Shown in pieces: positions 8,611-17,725 of a stretch of 64,000 bases of DNA; the first letter of the stretch is position 1; every line of letters starts with the position of its first letter. This DNA comes from Streptomyces anulatus. GTDB lineage: Bacteria > Actinomycetota > Actinomycetes > Streptomycetales > Streptomycetaceae. The translations under genes were made by a program, and so were the position numbers. Where the stretch lies: the NCBI RefSeq assembly GCF_014650675.1, contig NZ_BMVK01000009.1, positions 265,985 through 329,984 on the forward strand, given 5' to 3'. The notes beneath the pieces are model-generated. The model was not told where the DNA came from. It worked only from the letters and a program-made list of their open reading frames with translations, and did no database searches.

Positions 8611-9020
8611 TCACTTCTCGATGAGCTGCCCGTACTCCTCCTGGAAGCGGTCCCCGACGGCGGGCGGGAGGTTGTCGAGCCGGGTGAGCTGGTCGGCGGT
8701 CAGGACGAGGGTGTCGGCGGCGGTGTTCTCCTCGACGCGGGATACCCGCTTGGTGCCGGGGATCGGAGCGATGTCTTCACCCTTGGCCAGCAGCCAGGCC
8801 AGCGCCACCTGGGCCGGTGTCGCCTCCGCCTCGACGGCGACGGCCTGGACCTCGTCGGCGATGGCCAGGTTGCGCTGGAAGTTCTCGCCCTCGAAGCGGG
8901 GGTTGCCGACGCGGAAGTCACCCTCGTCCAGGTGGGCGATGGAGCGGACGGTGCCGGTGAGGAAGCCGTGGCCGAGCGGGGAGTACGGGACGAAGCCGAT
9001 GCCCAGCTCGCGTACCCGTA
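8611..9020 (-). pseudogene. Aldo/keto reductase, C-terminal fragment
   Basis: In one minus frame: RELGIGFVPYSPLGHGFLTGTV, then FEGENFQRNLAIADEVQ, then VALAWLLAKGEDIAPIPGTKRVSRVEENTAADTLVLT, ending EEYGQLIEK. This is the last ~135 residues of a 325-residue aldo/keto reductase (AKR13-like). Upstream of about 9020 similarity stops abruptly and the catalytic Asp-Tyr-Lys-His half is gone. The break joins it to promoter-like DNA that resembles the apbE promoter (motif at 9101). The surviving segment is highly similar to the equivalent part of the copy at 13863-14840. Confidence 0.8.
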
Positions 9021-9100
9021 CTTCCGGAATTCATTTCCGGTTTTCCGGGGGCTCCTCATCACCACGTCATCCACCTTGGCACCGCCTCGCGCGCCCGAAA

Positions 9101-9135
9101 AGAGGAGAGATTCTTCCGGGGAAGGATCCTTCCCC
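9101..9135. promoter_or_regulatory. Shared promoter-type motif plus 18-bp palindrome (copy 1)
   Basis: AGAGGAGA, two bases, TTCTTCCGGGGA at 9101-9122 matches 20 of 22 positions of the element at 11402-11423. It runs directly into a perfect palindrome GGGGAAGGATCCTTCCCC (9118-9135). Location upstream of the truncated aldo/keto reductase and its operon suggests an operator, possibly for the MmyB-type regulator at 11488; inferred. Confidence 0.45.
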
Positions 9136-9175
9136 CCTTCGGGCATGCCGGCCGTGCCATGCGTGTCCTGGCGGG

Positions 9176-9700
9176 TCAGCCGGTGCGGTCGATAGTGACC
9201 TTGGCGGTGCCGTCGTGTCCGGTGAAGGCGTCCAGGCCCCCGTCGATCGTGCCGAGCACCACCATGCCGGGTGCCGGGACCGGTGGGCCGGCGTGCTTGT
9301 AGTAGACGGCCAGGCCGGGGCCGGGCGGCCAGTACACGAGCTGACCTGCCTGGTAGTCGGTCTGCCGGTTCTTCTCGGCCACGGGGAGCGGTTCGGGCAG
9401 CGCCCCGTACAGTTCCCGCTCCAGCATGTCGCTCATCTCCACCGTGACCGGGAGCGTGGTGGCGAAGGCCCGCGCGGTGGCGTTGTCGGTCAGCGTCGCT
9501 TGCGTGGTCGTGTCCCCGACGCGGAGGGCGACCTTCATCCCGTTCACCCTCTCGGTGCTTGCAGGGTTCGGCGCCTGTGGTGTTGCGGAAGGCTTCGTCC
9601 CCGAGGGGGAAGCGTTGTCCTGCGCGGTGTCGTTGCCGCACGCGGCGACGGCCAGGGTGAGCGACATGACCCCTGCCACGCACAATGCTCTGCTTTTCAC
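9176..9700 (-). CDS. Cyclophilin-like-fold lipoprotein
   Basis: 174 residues. Signal peptide with lipobox (LAVAACGN, Cys21 or so), a Ser/Pro-rich linker, then a cyclophilin-like domain: GMKVALRVGDTTTQATLTDNATARAFATTLPVTVEMSD, 'GALPEPLPV', 'YQAGQLVYWPPGPGLAVYYK', 'VVLGTIDGGLDAF'. This pattern fits the bacterial cyclophilin_like family (PF18050-type), not an active peptidyl-prolyl isomerase. Anchored on the outer face of the membrane. In actinobacteria and firmicutes such proteins occur beside flavodoxin-like or flavin-transfer genes, as here with the FMN-binding and ApbE genes. Confidence 0.8.
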   Translation of the reverse strand: MKSRALCVAGVMSLTLAVAACGNDTAQDNASPSGTKPSATPQAPNPASTERVNGMKVALRVGDTTTQATLTDNATARAFATTLPVTVEMSDMLERELYGALPEPLPVAEKNRQTDYQAGQLVYWPPGPGLAVYYKHAGPPVPAPGMVVLGTIDGGLDAFTGHDGTAKVTIDRTG

Positions 9701-9737
9701 GCTGTCCTCTCAAAAAAGGTTCCGGGAGTGAGGGGTG

Positions 9738-10244
9738 TTACCGAGGGGTTATCGGAATGCTGCCGGCCGGGCTTGGGATTTCGTTGCGGTACGGCAGGTG
9801 TTCTCGCCCGGCGTCTTCCTTGATTTTTCCGAGGGCGTCATTGAATCCCTCGGGGGTGTGGCTGGATCCGGCGAGGCGGTCGATGTGCACCTCGTCGATG
9901 TCGCGTCCGACGACCCGGTCGGGGATCGCGTCGGCGAAGCGTTCTTGCAGGTCCAGTGAGGTGGGGTCGGTGGCGTGGGGTTCGACCTCGACCTGGGCGA
10001 TCACGTCGTCGTTGAGGGTGAGGGTGACGCCGATGGAGGAGCCCTGGCTCCCGTACTCGCCGGTCGCCTCGTACCGGCCGTCCGCGTACTGCGCGTCCTT
10101 GCCCGGCTCCCGTGCCGGGACCGTGCTGCTGCGCTCCGGGGGCGGGGAGCTCTCGGTGTCGGTGGACGAGCAGCCGGTCGCGGCCGTGAGGGCGCAGGCG
10201 CCCATCATCGTGGCCACGGTGAGTTTCCTGCTCAGCGCGCTCAT
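9738..10244 (-). CDS. FMN-binding domain lipoprotein
   Basis: 168 residues from ATG 10244. Signal peptide with lipobox (ALTAATGCSS), a short linker, then one FMN_bind domain from about residue 55: YADGRYEATGEYGSQGSSIGVTLTLNDD, VEVEPHATDPTS, ending RLAGSSHTPEGFNDALGKI. In NqrC/RnfG-type domains a Ser/Thr near this position receives covalent FMN from ApbE; the SSHT stretch is the likely site. It would carry a flavin on the outer surface for electron transfer. The adjacent ApbE gene (80 bp upstream) supports this. Confidence 0.85.
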   Translation of the reverse strand: MSALSRKLTVATMMGACALTAATGCSSTDTESSPPPERSSTVPAREPGKDAQYADGRYEATGEYGSQGSSIGVTLTLNDDVIAQVEVEPHATDPTSLDLQERFADAIPDRVVGRDIDEVHIDRLAGSSHTPEGFNDALGKIKEDAGREHLPYRNEIPSPAGSIPITPR

Positions 10245-10323
10245 GCTGGGTGTCCCTTTCCGCAGGGTCGCTTGGGTGTCCGGGGGCGTGCGGCCGTATG
10301 CCGCACGTGTCGGGTGGGGCCGG

Positions 10324-11307
10324 TCAGGTGGGGTCGGCGGCGAAGAGGGTGCCGTCGAAGCCGCCGAAGGTGTCGGTGCGGCCGTCGGCGAGCATGCGGA
10401 CGCAGGCGAACGAGAAGCTGTCCGCGAGCCGGTGTGCCGGGGTGAGGAACAGGGCTGTGGCCAGCGCGTCCGCGACGTCCGTACGCTCGGCGACGACCCA
10501 GGTGGCCACGGTGTCGTGCACGGGGGCACCGGTGCGGGCGTCGAGGACGTGGTGCAGTCGGGGCCCCCAGGCGCGGCGGGTGATCGCCGAGGCGCACAGT
10601 GCCGCATCCGCCACGTTCGCCACGCCGATGACCCGGCCGGGCTCGGTGGGGTGTTCCAGGCCGATCCGGATCGGGTGCTCGCCGCCGTGGCGGAGGTCGC
10701 CGCTGGCGTCGACCACGAAGCGGGTGACTCCCGCGTCCTGGAGCAGGGCGCTGACGAGGTCGACGAGGTAGCCCTTGCCCGCCGCCCCGACGTCGATCAC
10801 CAGCGGCCGGCGGGTGCGCAGCATCGCCCCGTGCCGCTCGACGTCCCGGTGCCACGCGGGGCGCGCGTCGGCGTGGGCCGCGCGGTCGGTGTGGGGTACG
10901 GGGGTGAGGGAGTAGGCGGGGTCGTAGCCGAGGAGTTCCAGGTCGCGGCCGACCAGCGGGTCCATCGCCCCGCCCGTGAGGTGGGCGAGCTGGTCGTAGA
11001 GGTCGAAGAGGTCGATGGCGTCGTCGGGGAAGACGAACCGGCCGCCGCCGGGCGCTGCGGCGATCTGCGAGACGAGCGAGTCGGGGCGGAACCGCGAGTA
11101 CACGGCATCGAAGCGGTCGACACGGTCAAGGATCCTCTCGCGCACCTCTGCGGGCAGAGGTGCGGGCGTTTCGATCTCCCACCGGGTGCCGATCGCGTCG
11201 AAGGCAAAGAGAGACTTGCCGGCGTCGGATACCGCCGCCGTTGTGTTTCCGGCGCGCGGACCGCACAAAGTGGGGGAATTGTCTGCGGTACATTCCTGCA
11301 CGGCCAT
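10324..11307 (-). CDS. apbE: ApbE-family FAD:protein FMN transferase
   Basis: 327 residues from ATG 11307. Family landmarks in order: FDAIGTRWEI (usual FGTxW), DRFDAVYSRFRPDSLVS, MDPLVGRDLELLGYD, VIDVGAAGKGYLVD, VDASGDLRHGG, ASAITRRAWGPRLHHVLDARTGAPV (Mg/FAD-binding HVLDxxTG), and ADALATALF. It transfers the FMN part of FAD to a Ser/Thr of flavoprotein domains. No clear signal peptide is visible, so it may act before or during export of its target. Its neighbour is an FMN_bind lipoprotein, the obvious substrate. Divergent from the MmyB-type regulator with a 180-bp shared promoter region. Confidence 0.9.
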   Translation of the reverse strand: MAVQECTADNSPTLCGPRAGNTTAAVSDAGKSLFAFDAIGTRWEIETPAPLPAEVRERILDRVDRFDAVYSRFRPDSLVSQIAAAPGGGRFVFPDDAIDLFDLYDQLAHLTGGAMDPLVGRDLELLGYDPAYSLTPVPHTDRAAHADARPAWHRDVERHGAMLRTRRPLVIDVGAAGKGYLVDLVSALLQDAGVTRFVVDASGDLRHGGEHPIRIGLEHPTEPGRVIGVANVADAALCASAITRRAWGPRLHHVLDARTGAPVHDTVATWVVAERTDVADALATALFLTPAHRLADSFSFACVRMLADGRTDTFGGFDGTLFAADPT

Positions 11308-11401
11308 GTCTCCTCTGCTCGTCGGTGCGATGGAATTCGGTGCGCCGGTTCGTGGTGCGTACTCCCAGGAGAGAGGTTTGCAGGAGCTGAGCGGTCCGCC
11401 C

Positions 11402-11451
11402 AGAGGAGAATTTCTTCCGGGGAGGGGACCATCCTGGGAAGAAACCTTCCC
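11402..11451. promoter_or_regulatory. Shared promoter-type motif (copy 2) between apbE and regulator
   Basis: AGAGGAGA, two bases, TTCTTCCGGGGA at 11402-11423, followed by GGGAAG-AAAC-CTTCCC (11436-11451), an inverted repeat. It lies in the divergent apbE/regulator intergenic region. The same element occurs at 9101. A binding site for the adjacent MmyB-type regulator is the simplest reading, but is inferred. Confidence 0.45.
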
Positions 11452-11487
11452 TCCCACCGGCGGGGTTGTGGGTGAGACAGTGGGCTT

Positions 11488-12348
11488 ATGAGCAGCAACC
11501 GCAACGAGCTGGGAGATTTCCTGAAGGCGCGCCGCGCCGAGCTGACCCCGCGTGCCGTCGGCCTGCCCGACAGCGCCGGCCCCCGCCGGGTGGCCGGGCT
11601 GCGCAGGGAGGAGGTCGCGCAGCTGGCGGCGTTTTCCACCGACTACTACACGCGCCTGGAGCAGGGCCGCCTGCCCGCCTCGGCGCCGGTGCTGGAGACG
11701 CTGGCCGAGGTGCTGCACCTCGATGAGGACCAGTGCCGTTACCTGTTCGGCCTGGCCGGGAAGGAGACCGCCCGGCCGCGCCGCCGCACGGTGCAGAAGG
11801 TCCAGCCGCAGCTGCGCAGGGTTCTGGACGACCTGACCTCCACGCCGGCGATCGTGATGGGCCGCCGTATGGACGTCATCGCGTGGAATCCCCTGGCGGC
11901 GGCTCTGATCACTGATTTCGGGACGGTACCGGAGAAGCACCGCAATTATGTGCGGATTCTTTTCACCGACCCGATGATGCGCCGCCTGTATGCGGACTGG
12001 AAAAGCGTCGCTCGTACGGCGGTTGCGCAATTGCGGATGGAGGCGGCGAAGTATCCGGACGATCCGCGCTTGACCGCGCTGGTCGGGGAGCTGTCCGTGC
12101 AGGACGCCGATTTCCGCACGTGGTGGGCCGCCCACCACGTGGCCACGCTCAGCGTGGGTACGAAGGTCCTGCACCATCCCGTGGCCGGGGAACTGTCGCT
12201 GGACTGGGACACCCTGAGCGCCAGTACGGACCCGGATCAGCAACTGGTGGTGTGGACGGCCGAGGTCGGCTCTCCCACCCACGACGGGCTGCGGATCCTC
12301 GCCTCCTGGGCCGCGGCCCAGCAGCCCGCCGCCGACCTGGCCGACTGA
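11488..12348 (+). CDS. XRE-type regulator with MmyB-like ligand-binding domain
   Basis: 286 residues. N-terminal helix-turn-helix with the family signature RRVAGLRREEVAQLAAFSTDYYTRLEQGR (around 27-57), then the MmyB-like domain: VMGRRMDVIAWNPLAAALITDF, 'NYVRILFTDPMMRRLYADWK', 'FRTWWAAHHVATLSVGTKVLHHPVAGELSLDWDTL'. Such regulators sit beside oxidoreductase genes in Streptomyces and usually control them in response to a small ligand. Divergent from apbE; probably controls the flavin module and perhaps the operon at 5.7-9 kb, judging from the shared motif. Confidence 0.9.
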   Translation: MSSNRNELGDFLKARRAELTPRAVGLPDSAGPRRVAGLRREEVAQLAAFSTDYYTRLEQGRLPASAPVLETLAEVLHLDEDQCRYLFGLAGKETARPRRRTVQKVQPQLRRVLDDLTSTPAIVMGRRMDVIAWNPLAAALITDFGTVPEKHRNYVRILFTDPMMRRLYADWKSVARTAVAQLRMEAAKYPDDPRLTALVGELSVQDADFRTWWAAHHVATLSVGTKVLHHPVAGELSLDWDTLSASTDPDQQLVVWTAEVGSPTHDGLRILASWAAAQQPAADLAD

Positions 12349-12439
12349 CCCGCCCGCCGCCGGTACGCCGTGCCCGCGTGAGGTGGTGGGTGGTGCGGGC
12401 GGTGCTGCGGCAGGTCGCGGGGGTGCAGCGGCCCGGTGG

Positions 12440-13352
12440 CCGGTAGCGTCACGGCACTGCCCGGTGCGCGGCCGTCCCACGAGGCGCGGCCGTCGGTGAC
12501 GGCCGACAGTAGCTGTTCGCCGGCGGTGGCGATGACGGCGCCGAGTTCGGCGGGCAGGGCGAAGCCGAAGGGGGCTCCCGCTACGCGCAGGTAGCGGTAG
12601 GACAGGGCATCGAGGTCAACAGTGGATTCGGCCGTGTCGAGTCGGCCGATGTTGACCACGCCGCCGTCGACGCGAGTGGCGGGAAGACAGGCGGCGAAGG
12701 CGGGGCGGCCGACGTAATCGAACACCACGTCCACGCCGTCGGCTCCGGTGGCGTCGATGACCGCCCGGATGAGGTCCCGCTCGCCGGTGACCACAACGGT
12801 GTCGGCCCCGGCCCGCTTCAGCAGGTCGTGTTTGGCTGCCGAGCGGGTGGTGGCGATGACCTGTCCGGCGCCGAGGCCTTGGCGATCTGCACGCCGATCA
12901 GGCCGATGCTGGAGGTGACTCCGGTGATCAGTACCGACTGTGCGGACCGGAAGCCGCCGGTCATCAGGGCGCCGTGTTCGGTGAGCAGGCCGGTCGGTAG
13001 TGCGCACGCGATGTCGTAACCGAGTTCGTCAGGGACGGGCAGGACGTGGCGGTGGTCGGCGAGGACGTACTGGGGCGAAGCTGCCGGGGGCTGTGCCCAT
13101 CACCCGGTCCCCGATTACGGGGGTGGTCACGCCGTCACCGACGGCGGTGACCTCGCCGGCGAACTGGTAGCCGGCCTGATACTGCTTGCCGGTGCCGCCG
13201 GAGGTGGGATCGGCGGCGGCGAGCATGGAGGCGTCGGCGTTGTTGAGGGCGACCGCGTGGGCACGCACCACGATCTGCCCGTGACCAGGTTCGGGTACAG
13301 GGACCTCGCGGGTGGTCCACTCGGGTCCGACACCGCTGAACAGGGCGGTCAT
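12440..13352 (-). pseudogene. Zinc-binding dehydrogenase (quinone oxidoreductase-like), two frameshifts
   Basis: Starts MTALFSGVGPEWTTREVPVPEPG at 13352, intact to GTAPGSFA; there an extra G (TGGGG at about 13071-13075, TGGG expected) shifts the frame. The middle (TGLLTEHGALMTGG, VLITGVTSSIGLIGVQIAKA) is in the next frame until a missing base near 12876 (GGCCT where GGCGCT would restore KALGAGQVIATTRS). After this the frame is good through VDVVFDYVGRPAFAACLPATRV and PFGFALPAELGAVIATAGEQLL, then similarity fades. Last gene of the second oxidoreductase operon; NADPH:quinone reductase-like if repaired. Confidence 0.75.
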
Positions 13353-13391
13353 CGTGTCGGCTATGAGCTGGTCTCCCTTCGTTCGCGAGGG

Positions 13392-13811
13392 TCAGTGGGC
13401 GCGGGTGCGGGGGCCGTTGTACTCCTCGTCGGTGATGTGCTCCAGCCAGGTCGTCTCGGGCCGGTCGTCGTCGGGGGTGGTGCCGTCCCACAGGGCGAGG
13501 TGCTGCATGAAGTTCTCCTCGGTGGCGCCGTGCCAGTGTTCCTCGCCGGGCGGGCAGGTCACCGTCTGACCGGGGTGGGCCTCGAAGACGGTGCCGTCGC
13601 GGGTACCGATCAGGGCGGTGCCGGCGACGACGTGGAGGGTCTGCCCCACCGCGTGGTGGTGCCAGGCGGTGCGGGCGCTGGGAGCGAAGCGCACCATGTT
13701 GGCGCGCAGGCGGGAGGGTTCCTGTCCGGCGTGGATGACGTCGAACCAGACATCTCCGTTGAACCAGCTCTCCGGGCCCTTGCCGGTGGGCTGCGGCTTG
13801 ACGAACTCCAC
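13392..13811 (-). CDS. Cupin-domain protein
   Basis: 139 residues, single cupin barrel: TAWHHHAVGQTLHVVAG carries the HxH...E/Q-like first motif, and HPGQTVTCPPGEEHWHGA the second motif with the C-terminal His. Ends WLEHITDEEYNG, like the cupin at 7646-8080. Family members are small metal-binding proteins found with CMD and aldo/keto reductase genes; the reaction is not known. Located 51 bp downstream of the broken aldo/keto reductase, same operon. Confidence 0.85.
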   Translation of the reverse strand: MEFVKPQPTGKGPESWFNGDVWFDVIHAGQEPSRLRANMVRFAPSARTAWHHHAVGQTLHVVAGTALIGTRDGTVFEAHPGQTVTCPPGEEHWHGATEENFMQHLALWDGTTPDDDRPETTWLEHITDEEYNGPRTRAH

Positions 13812-13862
13812 GGGACGCTCCTTGCTTTCGTGTGGACAGGGGTGAGGGGGAAGTTGGGTCGG

Positions 13863-14840
<978 letters not shown>

Positions 14841-14911
14841 AGCCGTTCCTCTCCTGACAGGTTGAACGCGGGTGATTGGCGCGACCGAGCGCCTGAGCGG
14901 AGCGCGGAGGG

Positions 14912-15751
14912 CTATTCCCCGGCAGGGAAGTCCGTGGACGCGGCCAGGTCGCGCTGGGCCTCGAAGTCCTCGATCCGTTTGCGCAGCACCCCAAGGGTGG
15001 AGTCCAGTGCCTGGGAGCCGAGCATCATCCGCAGCGGTGCCGGCTCGGTGTCGACGGACTCGATGATGCGGGCCGCCATGCGCTGCGGGTTACCGGGGGC
15101 GAGACCGTTGGCCGGGTCGAGCATGGCCTTGAAGGCGTGGGCGGGATTGCCCTCGTACGCATCGATCGGGTCGGCGACCCGGGCGCTGCCGTAGCGGAAC
15201 TCGGTACGCGCGCCGCCGGGCTCGACGATCGTCACGCCGATGCCGAACGGGGCGACTTCCTGGGCGACCGACTCGGCGAACCCCTCGATGCCCCACTTCG
15301 CGGCGTGGTACATGGAGTTGCCGGGGAAGGCGACCTGTCCGCCGTAGGTGGACATCTGCACGATGCGTCCGCCGCCCTGCGCGCGCAGGTGCGGCAGGGC
15401 CGCGCGGATCAGGGTGATGGAGCCGGTGAGGTTGGTGGCGAGGATGTGGTCGACCTCGGCGTCGCTGATCTCCTCGGCGGCACCGAACAGGCCGTAGCCG
15501 GCGTTGGAGACGATCACGTCGACGCGGCCGGCGGCGAACGCCTCGTCCACCGTCTTGCGGACGGCCGGGGTGTCGGTGACGTCGAGGATCTCCGGACGGA
15601 AGGTGTCGGGGTACTGCTCGCTCAGGTCGGCGACCTTGTCCAGGGAGCGGACGGTGCCGATGACAGTGTCGCCGCGCTCCAGGAGCTGGGTGGTCAGGGC
15701 GTGGCCGAAGCCGCTGCTGACGCCGGTGATGAGCCAGGTACGAGTGGTCAT
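14912..15751 (-). CDS. SDR-family oxidoreductase
   Basis: 279 residues. Classical short-chain dehydrogenase: cofactor motif TGVSSGFG (residues 9-16), DVTD for the adenine pocket, NAGYG, catalytic Ser in QMSTYGGQ, and YHAAK (Tyr-x3-Lys), followed by VEPGGARTEF. The longer C-terminus resembles Streptomyces SDRs of about 280 residues acting on unknown ketones. ATG overlaps the CMD gene stop by 4 bases, so the three genes ADH-CMD-SDR are co-transcribed and coupled. Confidence 0.9.
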   Translation of the reverse strand: MTTRTWLITGVSSGFGHALTTQLLERGDTVIGTVRSLDKVADLSEQYPDTFRPEILDVTDTPAVRKTVDEAFAAGRVDVIVSNAGYGLFGAAEEISDAEVDHILATNLTGSITLIRAALPHLRAQGGGRIVQMSTYGGQVAFPGNSMYHAAKWGIEGFAESVAQEVAPFGIGVTIVEPGGARTEFRYGSARVADPIDAYEGNPAHAFKAMLDPANGLAPGNPQRMAARIIESVDTEPAPLRMMLGSQALDSTLGVLRKRIEDFEAQRDLAASTDFPAGE

Positions 15752-16548
15752 GCGCGGTCTTCCTTCGCGTTCGGGGCGTCGCCGGCCGGGGAGACGGCGT
15801 CGACGGCGGCCAGGGCGTTGAGGGTGCGGGGATAGCCGATGAACGGCAGCAGTCCGGTCAGGACGGCGAGGAGGGTGGCGCGGGTGTTGCCGACGTTGAG
15901 GTTGGCCGCGACGTGTCCCTTCACCTGGGCGTCGGCGCCGCCGAGCGCGGTGAGCATCGCGAACGTCAGCAGTTCCCGCGTGGGTACGTCGATGCCGGTG
16001 CGGGTGTAGTGGTCGCCGAAGCAGTTGCCGCTCAGGAATCGCTGGATGTGCTGCTCGTCGGCCGGGGCATTCGCGTACATGGAGTCCACGGCCTTCTCCC
16101 CGACGATCCGTTTCTGCACCGCCAGGCCCTGCTCCATCCGGGTGTCCGGGCCGGTGGTGGACTGGCCCTCCAGGGGCAATTCGACACCGCGGCCGGTGAG
16201 GACGTCGTTGGTGGCGTGCAGGAAGTCGAAGACCCGGGCCATGCCGGCGTACGGCACGGCCTGATAGACGATCTCCTTGGCCTCCACCGGGGTGACACCG
16301 ATGGTGAGGGCGGCGCCGAGCATGACGCGGTACTCGGCAAGGGCGCCGACGGCGATCATCGCGGCGAGCTGCGTCATCAGCCGGGTTCGCTCCGGCAGCT
16401 CGTGAGCGTGCTGCAGGGCCTCGTCGAAGGCGAAGTTGTCGAAGTACTCGATCAGCTCGGGATCAGTGACCGCGAGGGTGGACACATGGCCGGGGAAGAG
16501 CCGCTCGTGCGCGGCGCTGGCCGCGGCGTTGGGCTTGCGGGCGGTCAC
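15748..16548 (-). CDS. Double-domain carboxymuconolactone decarboxylase family protein
   Basis: 266 residues with two CMD-type units: LPERTRLMTQLAAMIAVGALAEYRVMLGAALTIGVTPVEAKEIVYQAVPYAG (about 50-105) and VPTRELLTFAMLTALGGADAQVKGHVAANLNVG (about 185-220). No CxxC pair. The conserved GNCFGDHYTR lies between. Overlaps the ADH stop and the SDR start by 4 bases each. Likely a cytoplasmic enzyme of ring-cleavage or detoxification chemistry; substrate unknown. Confidence 0.85.
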   Translation of the reverse strand: MTARKPNAAASAAHERLFPGHVSTLAVTDPELIEYFDNFAFDEALQHAHELPERTRLMTQLAAMIAVGALAEYRVMLGAALTIGVTPVEAKEIVYQAVPYAGMARVFDFLHATNDVLTGRGVELPLEGQSTTGPDTRMEQGLAVQKRIVGEKAVDSMYANAPADEQHIQRFLSGNCFGDHYTRTGIDVPTRELLTFAMLTALGGADAQVKGHVAANLNVGNTRATLLAVLTGLLPFIGYPRTLNALAAVDAVSPAGDAPNAKEDRA

Positions 16549-17582
16549 GGGCGCACCACGACCTTGAGGTTGGTCCGGTCATCCATGGCCTGGTACGCGT
16601 CGGCGACCTGGTCCAGGGAGACCTCGGCGTCGAAGACCCGGCCCGGGTTGATCCGGCCAGCGAGCACGTCGGCGATCGCGGGCTCCAGGTAGGCGCGCAC
16701 CGGGGCGGGCCCGCCGGCCAGCTGGGCGTTCTTCCCGAAGAGTGAGCCGAAGCCGACCGGGGCCTCCTCGTACTGCGGGACGCCGACGCGGGAGATGATC
16801 CCGCCGGGGCGCACGACGCCGTATGCCTGCTCGTACGCGGGCATCAGCCCGACCGCCTCCAACACGACGTGGGAGCCTGCACCGCCCGTCAGGTCCATCA
16901 CCTTGGCGATGCCCTCCTCGCCGCGCTCGGCCACGACGTCGGTGGCACCCCACTCCTTGCCGAGGTCGGTGCGGGAGGTGTGCCTGCCCATGAGGATGAT
17001 CTTTTCGGCACCCATGCGGCGGGAGGCCAGCACGGCGGACAGGCCGACGGAACCGTCGCCGATCACGGTCACGGTCTTGCCGGGTTCGACCCGGCCCATG
17101 TGGGCGGCGTGGTAGCCGGTGAGGTACACGTCGCTCAGCGCCAGCAGCGAGGGCAGCAGCGCGGTGTCGACGTCCGTGGGGATCTTGACCAAAGTGCCGT
17201 CAGCCTGGGGCACGCGGATGGCCTCGGCCTGCGCCCCGCCGACGCCGCCGGCGCCGTACCAGCCGCCGTGCGGGCAGGCGGTGTGGAAGCCGTCGCGGCA
17301 GATCGGACAGGTGTTGTCGGCGAACGCGAACGGGGAAACGACGAAGTCACCACGCTTGAGGCCGCGGACCTCGGAGCCGGTCTCCTCGACGACGCCGAGG
17401 AACTCGTGCCCCATCGGCACGCCCTCGTCGGCCTTCTCCATCGAGTGGTACGGGTGCAGGTCGGAGCCGCAGACACAGGCCAGGGTGATCCGGACGATCG
17501 CGTCCGTGGGATCGACGATCTGCGGGTCCGGGACGTTCTCGACCCGGACGTCACCGGGGCCGTACATGAAGGTGGCACGCAT
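16545..17582 (-). CDS. Zinc-dependent alcohol dehydrogenase family protein
   Basis: 345 residues, medium-chain dehydrogenase with catalytic zinc ligands in CVCGSDLHPY (Cys) and GHEFLG (His-Glu). The structural-zinc lobe shows CPICRDGFHTAC, i.e. three cysteines of the usual four. Cofactor motif VIGDGSVGL (GxGxxG). Lead gene of a six-gene minus-strand operon (ADH, CMD, SDR, aldo/keto reductase, cupin, quinone-reductase-like). Oxidises or reduces an unknown alcohol/aldehyde with NAD(P). Confidence 0.9.
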   Translation of the reverse strand: MRATFMYGPGDVRVENVPDPQIVDPTDAIVRITLACVCGSDLHPYHSMEKADEGVPMGHEFLGVVEETGSEVRGLKRGDFVVSPFAFADNTCPICRDGFHTACPHGGWYGAGGVGGAQAEAIRVPQADGTLVKIPTDVDTALLPSLLALSDVYLTGYHAAHMGRVEPGKTVTVIGDGSVGLSAVLASRRMGAEKIILMGRHTSRTDLGKEWGATDVVAERGEEGIAKVMDLTGGAGSHVVLEAVGLMPAYEQAYGVVRPGGIISRVGVPQYEEAPVGFGSLFGKNAQLAGGPAPVRAYLEPAIADVLAGRINPGRVFDAEVSLDQVADAYQAMDDRTNLKVVVRP

Positions 17583-17725
17583 GAGGATCTTGCCTTTCGT
17601 TACTGCTGGGGGTGCGGTGTGAGCCGGGATGTGCCGACGATCTCCTCCCCGGACGTCGGCGGTGTCGACGATGTTGACGCCCGCGTCGGGGCGCGGGGGG
17701 AACGGCTCCTCGCTCGTGTGGTGGT

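Noticed and set aside
17590..17725. Minus-strand 'GVNIVDTADV' aldo/keto-reductase-like phrase
   Set aside because: Only about 15 residues; too short to annotate as a separate pseudogene, mentioned with the neighbouring regulator.
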